Below, piece by piece: positions 25,942 to 33,684 of a stretch of 64,000 nucleotides of DNA. The translations under genes were made by a program, and so were the position numbers. The stretch's first letter is position 1, and every line of letters begins with the position of its first letter. Origin of the DNA: Runella aurantiaca (lineage in GTDB: Bacteria > Bacteroidota > Bacteroidia > Cytophagales > Spirosomataceae). The stretch is from positions 124,001 to 188,000 of the forward strand of contig NZ_QPIW01000010.1 of NCBI RefSeq assembly GCF_003339505.1, written 5' to 3'. Below the pieces are notes generated by a model. It had not been told where the DNA came from. It searched no databases and saw only the letters and a program-made list of their open reading frames with translations.

Positions 25942-28287
25942 ATGTTGCGCAATTATTTTAAAATCGCATTGAGAAGTCTGTGGCGTCATAAATTGTATAG
26001 TAGCATCAATATCATCGGGCTAGCTGTTGGTTTGGCGGCCTGTTTGCTGATGTCTTTGTACGTGCGTCATGAACTGACGTATGACAGTTTTCACACAAAG
26101 GCCGACCGCATCATACGAATCACCTCCTTTTTGAAAACACCTGACGAACCGATGGCGGTGGCCAACAGCCCGACACTTTTAGCACCTTTTCTTAACCGTC
26201 ATTACCCCGAAGTAGAAAAAGCGGTGCGTTTTCATTCTGTTGCAGCAACCATTAAACATAAGGCCAAGCTATTCAACGAAGGCGATGTATACTATGCCGA
26301 CCAAGCCGTATTCGACGTGTTTTCGTATCCTTTTGTGGCAGGAAGCAGCCAACAGGCATTGACTCAACCCAATACCGCCGTTCTTACCGAAACCTTGGCA
26401 AAAAAATACTTTGGGGATAAAGACGCGGTAGGCCAAACACTTCAAATTAACAAAACGCCTTACCAGATTACGGGCGTTATGGCTGATTTGCCTTCTAATG
26501 CCGATCTGAGAATCAATATCTTACTTTCTCGTGACTTTTCAAAAGCCAAAACTTGGATCATTGACGACCTCTCTGTTTATACCTATGTTTTATTGAAAGG
26601 AACAACGAATTTAAAAACACTTGAGAAAAAACTGAATATTCTTAGCCAACGTTATATTCAGCCTGAATTAAATCAAATGGGCGATGAAGGGTATTCATTG
26701 GAGTTTCAAACCGAATGGCTGAATGATGTCCATTATAGTGAGGGAAAACTGGAAGATACGCCCAAGGGCAACAAACAATACGGCTATCTTTTTTCCTTTC
26801 TGGCCGCGTTTGTATTGGTGATTGCGCTGCTGAATTATATCAGCCTACTTACCGCACGGGCTACCGAGCGCGCCAAAGAAGTCGGAATTCGGAAAGCAAA
26901 CGGAGCTTTCCGGACGCAATTGATTCGACAGTTTTTGTTTGAATCATTGCTCATAAGTACGCTTTCCGTACTTATGAGTGTGTTGCTTTTACAGATAGCA
27001 ATTCCTGTTTTGAATGATTTATTGGAAATTCAACTCCAAACCAGCTGGCTTCAACTCAGCATTTGGATTGCCTTGGGTTTAATCATCACTACGCTTTTAG
27101 GTGGACTTTATCCTGCCTTTGTCCTATCGGCTTTTCGCCCGACCGAAGCGTTGCGAGGTTTGGTAAACAAAACAGGGAAAGTCGTTTGGCTGCGTCAAAG
27201 TATCACCGTTTTTCAATTTGTGTTGGCCGTCGGGATGATCGTGGGCGTGTTGGTCATCTACCGGCAAATGGATTTTTTACAGAATCATTCTCCGGGTTTT
27301 GATAAAAATCATATTCTGGCAGTGCAATTACCTGCTGATTCCTTGGCTCAAACCAAAGGTCACGCGTTGGCCGCCACACTGCGTCAACATCCTGATACTC
27401 AAGACATCACCGTAAGCTCAGGCTTTGAGCCTATTGCTATAGGACCAGCAATCTTTACTTCAAACGGTAAAAAACGCGAAGTTATGGTTCATTTTTCTTT
27501 CATAGACGAACATTATGTTTCGGTGCTTGGTATGAAATTGGCCGCAGGTCGCAATTTATCACTCACCAATACTTCCGACAAAAATGAAGGTTTTCTGGTC
27601 AATGAAGCATTTGTTAAAATGAGTGGTTGGAAACAACCCATCGGACAACCTATTGATGGATTTGGCCATAAAGGAAAAATCGTTGGAGTCGTTAAGAACT
27701 TTCATTATAAATCATTGCACAATTTAGTTGAGCCACTGGTCATGGTTTATAACAAATTTCCACCTCATAATTTAATTGTAAAAACACGCCCTGAACACCT
27801 GACGACTGTCAAGAAAGCGTGGCAGCAACATTTCCCTTATGACCCTTTTGAATATTCATTTCTCGACAGCACTATCGAAAAACAATATCAGAAAGACCAC
27901 CTCATGATGGTTTTGTTCAATGCCTTTGCATTTTTAACGATTTTGGTGTCGAGTTTGGGGCTGTTTAGTTTGGTTACGTTTACGACCGAAATTCGCACCA
28001 AAGAAATCGGGATTCGCAAGGTTTTAGGCGCTTCGGTGGCAGGAATCACCACGTTATTGTCCAAAGATTTTTTAAAATTAGTAGTCATTGCCATTGTAAT
28101 TGCCTCGCCGTTGGCGTATTACGCTATGAATCTATGGCTACAAAATTTTGCCTATCATATTGAAATCAGTTGGTGGATGTTTGTCTTGGCGGCAATTCTG
28201 GCGGTTTCTATTGCGCTTATCACCATCAGTTTTCAGAGTATCAAAGCCGCGTTGATGAACCCAGTCAAATCGTTGAAATCAGAATAA
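25942..28287 (+). CDS. FtsX/MacB-like ABC permease 5
   Basis: A 781-residue paralogue, the shortest of the set. It starts MLRNYFKIALRSLWRHK at 25942; a frame opening 17 codons earlier runs through the leader and is not preferred. TM1 is INIIGLAVGLAACLLMSLYV. The first coupling motif is unusual: RAKEVGIRKANGAFRTQ, with ANG where almost every copy has VLG. The C-terminal RTKEIGIRKVLGASVAGITT and LLSKDFLKL are standard, as is the end LMNPVKSLKSE. The leader shares 13 identical bases (CCCTGTCCCAATA) with that of permease 10. Fifth gene of the run. Confidence 0.9.
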   Translation: MLRNYFKIALRSLWRHKLYSSINIIGLAVGLAACLLMSLYVRHELTYDSFHTKADRIIRITSFLKTPDEPMAVANSPTLLAPFLNRHYPEVEKAVRFHSVAATIKHKAKLFNEGDVYYADQAVFDVFSYPFVAGSSQQALTQPNTAVLTETLAKKYFGDKDAVGQTLQINKTPYQITGVMADLPSNADLRINILLSRDFSKAKTWIIDDLSVYTYVLLKGTTNLKTLEKKLNILSQRYIQPELNQMGDEGYSLEFQTEWLNDVHYSEGKLEDTPKGNKQYGYLFSFLAAFVLVIALLNYISLLTARATERAKEVGIRKANGAFRTQLIRQFLFESLLISTLSVLMSVLLLQIAIPVLNDLLEIQLQTSWLQLSIWIALGLIITTLLGGLYPAFVLSAFRPTEALRGLVNKTGKVVWLRQSITVFQFVLAVGMIVGVLVIYRQMDFLQNHSPGFDKNHILAVQLPADSLAQTKGHALAATLRQHPDTQDITVSSGFEPIAIGPAIFTSNGKKREVMVHFSFIDEHYVSVLGMKLAAGRNLSLTNTSDKNEGFLVNEAFVKMSGWKQPIGQPIDGFGHKGKIVGVVKNFHYKSLHNLVEPLVMVYNKFPPHNLIVKTRPEHLTTVKKAWQQHFPYDPFEYSFLDSTIEKQYQKDHLMMVLFNAFAFLTILVSSLGLFSLVTFTTEIRTKEIGIRKVLGASVAGITTLLSKDFLKLVVIAIVIASPLAYYAMNLWLQNFAYHIEISWWMFVLAAILAVSIALITISFQSIKAALMNPVKSLKSE

Positions 28288-28293
28288 ATATTG

Positions 28294-28375
28294 GGAACAC
28301 GGAAAAAGGGAGAACGGAGAATGTATTTCCGTTTTCCATAACTCCGTTCTCCGTGTTCCATAACTCCGTTTTCCA
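28294..28375. repeat. Intergenic hairpin repeat, copy 5
   Basis: GGAACACGGA (28294-28303) pairs with TCCGTGTTCC (28350-28359), and GGAGAACGGA (28309-28318) pairs with TCCGTTCTCC (28343-28352), so alternative stems are possible. It fills the 100-bp gap between permeases 5 and 6. Confidence 0.7.
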
Positions 28376-28387
28376 ATCATAAAAAAT

Positions 28388-30778
28388 ATGCTGCGCAATT
28401 ATTTTAAAATCGCACTTCGGAATCTGCTCAAAAACAAGACCTTCAGCTTCATTAACATTGTCGGTTTGGCCATGGGTATGGCCGTAAGCATGTTGATTTT
28501 ACTGTATGTTTCGCACGAATTGAGCTATGACAGGTTTCATCCCAATGGGAGACGAATTTTTTCTACCTTGGTTCGAATGACATTTGGCGGAAATACGGTT
28601 CAATTCAATCAGATATCTAAAAACTTTGGACCTGCCGTTAAACAAGCCAACCCAGAAGTGAAAGATTTTGTACGTATTGCTTCCTCATTTCGAGAGGATG
28701 TGATTGTCAAATCTGACGCAAACCATCAATTTTTTGAGCGAGGATTTTACTTCTCTGAGCCTTCTTTGTTCAAGATTTTTGCATTTGATTTTCTGAAAGG
28801 CAATGCATCTGCTGCGTTGGCAGAGCCCAATACCGTAGTCATTACCAAAGAAATTGCACAAAAATACTTTGGCAATGAAAACCCGATAGGAAAGACATTG
28901 ACTTATAACAAAAATGACCTATTGAAAGTAACAGGAGTTATCAAACAACTTCCAACTAACTCCTCGCTTCACTTCGATTTTATTGCTTCACTTCCTACGT
29001 TTGAAGGAATCATGAAACGCAATCCCAAGAACCGTTATGAGACAGAGGACGCTGTAGGAACTGGAAGTTATGAAACTTATTTTCTTTTGGATAAGCCTGA
29101 ATCAAAAGCAAAAGTTGAAAAGGTCATTCCTAAACTCCTGACTGATAAAAAAAGCGAGCTTGAGAGCCATTCCGCGTACTTTTTACTTCCATTGCTAGAT
29201 ACACATTTGGGCAATAACTGGGCAGATTCTTCCAATACCAAATACGTAATGATTTTTCTTTGCATTGCAGGTATTGTGTTGCTATTGGCACTTATCAATT
29301 ACATGAGTTTGACCACTGCCCGTTCCACCATACGCGCCAAAGAAGTGGGGGTGCGAAAAGTGCTTGGCGCAAATCGGCAAAATCTGGCAGCGCAATTTTA
29401 CGGAGAATCCATCCTTATGAGCCTGATTTCCTTTGTCTTGGCATTGGTTCTTTTTCAGGTGTTAAAACAATCTTTCTACGGTTTGCTTGATTTGAACATT
29501 GATGATTCTTTCGTGACCAGCCCTTTGTTTTTGGCCATTTTGTTGGCGTTAGTTATAATTACCGCACTGATTGCAGGTTCTTATCCAGCGCTGTTGCTGT
29601 CAAAATTTTCACCTCTTTCGATTCTGAAAGGAAAGTTATCATCATCCAATCAGGGGGTTGCCTTACGACGAACTTTTATCGTTTTTCAATTTGGAGCCTC
29701 TGTTGTTCTAATTATTTTTAGTCTTGTGGTACAACGACAACTGACTTACTTGCAAACCAAAAAGATTGGGATAAACAAAGAGCAGGTATTGGTTATTACG
29801 CTATCAAAAGCCGCCCAAAAACATTATGCTGCTTTTCGCCATGACCTAACACAGAGTGCTGGAATTCAACAAATTGGCGCAGCTTCAATGAGTTTGTTTA
29901 CTGGTGGTTGGAATATGTTTTTTACCAAAACGCCTATCACCCACGAAGATGTGAGTATCAATAACATGACCGTAAATGAAAATTTCTTCTCGCTACTGGG
30001 ATTAGAATGGAAATACAAACCCGCCAATATGGATGAACTGGCTTTCGGTGATCGCATTTTAATTAATGAAACCGCCATAGGAAAGTTAAAAATTGCCAAC
30101 AAGCCCATTGGCCAAAAATTAGACTTATTTGACAGTCAGAAAGCTGAGATAGTAGGCGTTTTGAAAGATTTTAATTTTACTTCGCTACAGTCAAAAATTG
30201 ACGCAATGATGTTCAAAGTGGTCAAAGATACGACGAGTCTAGAAGCACTTTATCTGCGATTAGATCCTAAAATAGATTTTCAGCAGAAAATTGCTTCCCT
30301 TGAGAAGAGCTACAAAAAATACGAGTCAGACGCACCATTTGAATATTATTTTTTGGATGAGGCATTCAACAAGCAATACCGCGCCGAACAGCGCATGAGC
30401 TATCTTTTTTCAGGATTTACGGGCATTGCCATTTTAATCGCTTGTATGGGGCTTTTTGGGTTAATTACGTTTACAACCGAACAAAAAACCAAAGAGATTG
30501 GCGTTCGTAAAGTGTTGGGGGCAAGCGTGGTCAATATTGTTTCGCTGTTGTCCAAAGATTTCCTTCGTTTGGTATTCATTTCCAACGGCATTGCCTTTCC
30601 TATCGCCTATTACATCATTCATCAATGGTTGCAGGACTTTGCCTATCAAACCGACATAAGTGCTGATATTTTCATTTTGGCTGGTGTCTTGGCTATTGTC
30701 ATTGCTCTGCTCACCGTCATATTTCAAGCCACTAAAGCCGCGTTGATGAATCCCGTAACGAGTTTGAAATCAGAATAA
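28388..30778 (+). CDS. FtsX/MacB-like ABC permease 6
   Basis: A 796-residue paralogue starting MLRNYFKIALRNLLKNK. TM1 is FINIVGLAMGMAVSMLILLY. Coupling motifs are RAKEVGVRKVLGANRQN and QKTKEIGVRKVLGASVVN, followed by LLSKDFLRLVF. TM7 is altered (ISNGIAFPIAYYIIHQWL, lacking the usual IVIASPIA). It ends LMNPVTSLKSE. The first periplasmic domain has long charged insertions (KRNPKNRYETEDAVGTGS) and the second is comparatively short. It closes the first six-permease run; after it comes a 397-bp spacer with the second sigma-54 element. Confidence 0.9.
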   Translation: MLRNYFKIALRNLLKNKTFSFINIVGLAMGMAVSMLILLYVSHELSYDRFHPNGRRIFSTLVRMTFGGNTVQFNQISKNFGPAVKQANPEVKDFVRIASSFREDVIVKSDANHQFFERGFYFSEPSLFKIFAFDFLKGNASAALAEPNTVVITKEIAQKYFGNENPIGKTLTYNKNDLLKVTGVIKQLPTNSSLHFDFIASLPTFEGIMKRNPKNRYETEDAVGTGSYETYFLLDKPESKAKVEKVIPKLLTDKKSELESHSAYFLLPLLDTHLGNNWADSSNTKYVMIFLCIAGIVLLLALINYMSLTTARSTIRAKEVGVRKVLGANRQNLAAQFYGESILMSLISFVLALVLFQVLKQSFYGLLDLNIDDSFVTSPLFLAILLALVIITALIAGSYPALLLSKFSPLSILKGKLSSSNQGVALRRTFIVFQFGASVVLIIFSLVVQRQLTYLQTKKIGINKEQVLVITLSKAAQKHYAAFRHDLTQSAGIQQIGAASMSLFTGGWNMFFTKTPITHEDVSINNMTVNENFFSLLGLEWKYKPANMDELAFGDRILINETAIGKLKIANKPIGQKLDLFDSQKAEIVGVLKDFNFTSLQSKIDAMMFKVVKDTTSLEALYLRLDPKIDFQQKIASLEKSYKKYESDAPFEYYFLDEAFNKQYRAEQRMSYLFSGFTGIAILIACMGLFGLITFTTEQKTKEIGVRKVLGASVVNIVSLLSKDFLRLVFISNGIAFPIAYYIIHQWLQDFAYQTDISADIFILAGVLAIVIALLTVIFQATKAALMNPVTSLKSE

Positions 30779-30784
30779 CTATTC

Positions 30785-30839
30785 GGAACACAGAATGGGT
30801 ACGTTCTCCGTTTTCCCGTATTTCCGTTCTCCGTGTTTT
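30785..30839. repeat. Intergenic hairpin repeat, copy 6
   Basis: A degenerate copy: GGAACACAGAATGGGTACGT opens it and TCCGTTCTCCGTGTTTT closes it. CGTTCTCCGTTTTCCCGTA lies between. Stem pairing is weaker than in copies 4, 5 and 8. Confidence 0.5.
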
Positions 30840-30856
30840 ATGTTTACGAATCTCTT

Positions 30857-30893
30857 TGTCCATAAACGAACTAAAAATGTCCGTTTATGGACA
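30857..30893 (+). promoter_or_regulatory. Tandem upstream activator boxes for permease 7
   Basis: The full palindrome TGTCC-gtttat-GGACA is at 30878-30893 and the degenerate box TGTCC-ataaac-GAACT is at 30857-30872, 21 bp upstream. The distance from the full box to the -24 element is 69 bp, identical to the permease 1 unit. Confidence 0.75.
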
Positions 30894-30946
30894 TTTTTTT
30901 ACACTGACGATTTTTTTATTTACTGATTACCAAACACTTATGTTTT

Positions 30947-30962
30947 TGGTACGGATTTGGAA
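30947..30962 (+). promoter_or_regulatory. Sigma-54 promoter of the permease 7-10 group
   Basis: TGGTAC-ggatt-TGGAA keeps the GG of the -24 element and the key G of the -12 element at the right distance, though the -12 is TGGA rather than TTGA. The predicted start is near 30972. Confidence 0.62.
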
Positions 30963-31115
30963 ATAAGATTAGAAACCATTTAAAAGAGGTTACTAACAGC
31001 CATTTACTACCTCTCACTCGTTATAAAGCATTTTCCGTTTCATACAGCCATGAACGAATTTTGTATTTTAATCAACCCATGCACCCCATCGGGTAATATG
31101 TAAACAAAAGCCTGT

Positions 31116-31154
31116 GAAGGAAAGAATGAATCTTTGTTCTTTCCTTCTTTTTTT
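31116..31154 (+). terminator. Terminator-like hairpin in the permease 7 leader
   Basis: GAAGGAAAGAA (31116-31126) pairs perfectly with TTCTTTCCTTC (31137-31147) and is followed by seven T residues (31148-31154). It lies between the predicted sigma-54 start and the permease 7 ATG, so it could attenuate that transcript. It could also end read-through from permease 6. The stem is AT-rich. Confidence 0.5.
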
Positions 31155-31175
31155 CTCGCCCAAACTCCCGAAACC

Positions 31176-33605
31176 ATGCTCCAAAACTACCTCAAAATAG
31201 CATTTCGTAACCTATTTCGCCACAAGGTGTACAGCTTTATTAACATCGCTGGGTTGGCCATGGGCATTTCGGCTTTTTTGCTGATACTCCAATACATCAG
31301 CCACGAAAAAAGCTTCAATCAGTTTCATACCAATCTGCCAGATATGTACCGGCTGCTCAATGAAGACCCCAAAGGAGTTACATGGGGCGAAGTGGAGCCC
31401 GGTTGGGCTTCGCGGGCCAAGCAGCGCTTTCCCGATATTCAATCCTACTGCCGTTTCGCCGACGGCATGGCGCAAGGAATTGTCAAAAAAGAAGGCCCCG
31501 CCAACGAATCATTTCGTGAAACGAACATTTCTTACGCCGAAGGCAATTTCTTCTCCTTTTTTAGCTTTCCGCTCAAATCCAGACAGCCTGTTGCACTAGC
31601 CAGACCTAACGTAGTTTTTGTGTCGGAAACAAGTGCAAAAAAATACTTTGGAACTGAAAACCCAATGGGCAAAGTGCTCACGTTGTCCAATCAATTTGGA
31701 ACGATGCCCTTTACTGTCGAGGGCATTTACGCCGACATGCCTTCCAACTCCGACATTCAGTACGACTTGGTCTTCTCATTAGAAACCTTAAAAATTCCCG
31801 CCAACTTGGCAGGCAACGATTGGGCCGATACAGAAAATATTGATTCTCAATACATAAACATGTTTTTTCTGCTCAATAAAGGCGTAAATCCTAGCGCGTT
31901 TGAAGCCAAATTGACGGCCATGCGCAACGAATTGAGCAAAGAGAATGACGGGGTTCGTTTTCGGTTACAAGCCTTCAAAAACACCCATTTGTCGGCATCG
32001 CTCAACGATACGCTTCAAACCTTGGGCAATCTCAAATACGTGTACATGCTCGGAGGAATCGCCTTTTTGATTTTAATCATCGGGTGGTTCAACTACGTTA
32101 ATCTTTCGACCGCCAATTCGCTCAAACGTGCCAATGAAGTAGGCGTACGGAAAGTTATCGGAGCCACACAGTGGCATTTGGTAAAGCAGTTTTTGGGCGA
32201 GTCCATGTTGGTCAACCTATTGGGTTTTGCCTTGGCGCTCGTGCTCGTATCAGCGCTACAACCATTCTTCAATGAATTACTTGACAAACCACTGTCTCTC
32301 AAAACATTAGGCTACACCCCCGTTTGGATATGGGGATTGTTCGTCGTATTGTTTGGGTCGTTGGCATCGGGCGCCTATACCGCCTTCGCACTCTCTAATT
32401 TCAATCCCATCAAAACGATGAAAGGGCAGCTGAACAAAACCTCCAAAGGGGTTTTTCTCCGCAAATCGCTGGTGGTGGCCCAATTTTCCATTTCGATTAC
32501 GCTGGTGTTGGCAACGATCGTGATTTACAACCAGTTGAACTTCATGCAAAGTCAGAATCTGGGCATGAACACGCAGCAGTTATTGGTCATTCGCGGGCCT
32601 GAAATCGGCAAAGACAGCACCTACGCCGCGCGTAAAAACGCTTTTTGGAACGAATTGACGCAGCAGAGCTTCATAAAAGACTATTGTACATCGGGAACGA
32701 TTCCCAGTGGTTGGTACAATTTTTCTACGGCTGGCTTTACGCAGCCCAATTCAAAATCGGGCGATGAGTTCAAAGCGTATTCGTTTGCCATCATTGGCGA
32801 GCGTTTTCTAAAAACCTACGAAATTGGCCTCAAAGCGGGTCGGAATTTCACCGCCGAAGAATGTAAGGTGGAGTGGAATCAAAACAGTAAGGTTCTGATG
32901 AACGAACGCGCCATTCAGCAACTAGGGTTCACCTCTGCCGAGCAGGCGATTCGCACCAAAATCAAATGGGATGAGCGCTACCTCGAAATCATTGGTGTGG
33001 TCAAAGACTATCACCATACCAGCTTACAAAAAGCCATTGACCCCATAATTTTTTATCCCCAAAACAACAACGCCTACTTCACCATTCGCTTAACGGCCGA
33101 CCGGATGCCCGAAAAAATAGCCTCGTTGAATAAACTCTATAAAACGTATTTTACTGGCAATCCGTTTGACTACTTTTTTGTCGATGAGAATTTCAACAAA
33201 CTCTACGTTTCGGAGCAGCAATACAGCCATATTTTCACCACTGCTTCTTTGTGGGCCATATTTATTGCCTGCTTGGGCCTCTTTGGCTTGGCTACGTTTA
33301 CGGTAGAGTCGCGCACCAAAGAAATTGGTATCCGCAAAGTACTGGGTGCTTCGGTGGCAAGTATTACGGCGTTATTATCCAAAGACTTTCTGTTGTTGGT
33401 GCTGTTGGCCATTTTTATTGCCTCGCCCGTCGCGTATTATTTCATGGACAAATGGTTGCAAGATTTTGCGTACCGCATTTCCATTTCGTGGTGGGTATTT
33501 GCGGCGGCGGGTGGTCTGGCTGTACTGATTGCATTTTTAACCGTTGGTTTTCAAAGCATTAAAGCGGCTTTGATGAATCCAGTAAAATCATTGAAATCGG
33601 AGTAA
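31176..33605 (+). CDS. FtsX/MacB-like ABC permease 7
   Basis: An 809-residue paralogue starting MLQNYLKIAFRNLFRHK at 31176. A frame opening at 31134 begins inside a terminator-like hairpin and is not used. TM1 is FINIAGLAMGISAFLLILQY. The periplasmic part differs from the others early on (DPKGVTWGEVEPGWASRAK in place of the usual MPPTA-like region). Coupling motifs: RANEVGVRKVIGATQWH (K to N change) and RTKEIGIRKVLGASVASI with LLSKDFLLLVL. It ends LMNPVKSLKSE. It heads the second run (permeases 7-10) behind its own sigma-54 element. Confidence 0.9.
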   Translation: MLQNYLKIAFRNLFRHKVYSFINIAGLAMGISAFLLILQYISHEKSFNQFHTNLPDMYRLLNEDPKGVTWGEVEPGWASRAKQRFPDIQSYCRFADGMAQGIVKKEGPANESFRETNISYAEGNFFSFFSFPLKSRQPVALARPNVVFVSETSAKKYFGTENPMGKVLTLSNQFGTMPFTVEGIYADMPSNSDIQYDLVFSLETLKIPANLAGNDWADTENIDSQYINMFFLLNKGVNPSAFEAKLTAMRNELSKENDGVRFRLQAFKNTHLSASLNDTLQTLGNLKYVYMLGGIAFLILIIGWFNYVNLSTANSLKRANEVGVRKVIGATQWHLVKQFLGESMLVNLLGFALALVLVSALQPFFNELLDKPLSLKTLGYTPVWIWGLFVVLFGSLASGAYTAFALSNFNPIKTMKGQLNKTSKGVFLRKSLVVAQFSISITLVLATIVIYNQLNFMQSQNLGMNTQQLLVIRGPEIGKDSTYAARKNAFWNELTQQSFIKDYCTSGTIPSGWYNFSTAGFTQPNSKSGDEFKAYSFAIIGERFLKTYEIGLKAGRNFTAEECKVEWNQNSKVLMNERAIQQLGFTSAEQAIRTKIKWDERYLEIIGVVKDYHHTSLQKAIDPIIFYPQNNNAYFTIRLTADRMPEKIASLNKLYKTYFTGNPFDYFFVDENFNKLYVSEQQYSHIFTTASLWAIFIACLGLFGLATFTVESRTKEIGIRKVLGASVASITALLSKDFLLLVLLAIFIASPVAYYFMDKWLQDFAYRISISWWVFAAAGGLAVLIAFLTVGFQSIKAALMNPVKSLKSE

Positions 33606-33609
33606 AATT

Positions 33610-33664
33610 GGAACAAGGAGTACGTACGTTTTCCGTGTTCCGCTACTCCGGTTTCCGTGTTTCC
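33610..33664. repeat. Intergenic hairpin repeat, copy 7
   Basis: GGAACAAGGAGTACGTACG is followed by TTTTCCGTGTTCCGCTACTCC and a partial second unit, TTTCCGTGTTTCC. It occupies most of the 79-bp gap between permeases 7 and 8. Confidence 0.62.
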
Positions 33665-33684
33665 TCTTTTCCTACATAAAAATT

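Larger units (their letters stand above)
30779..31175. other. 397-bp intergenic region between permeases 6 and 7
   Basis: Contents in order: hairpin repeat copy 6 (30785-30839), the tandem activator boxes (30857-30893), the sigma-54 promoter (30947-30962), a leader of about 200 nt with a possible 17-codon frame (31050-31103), and a terminator-like hairpin (31116-31154) just before the permease 7 start. This is by far the longest leader of the four sigma-54 units. Confidence 0.6.
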
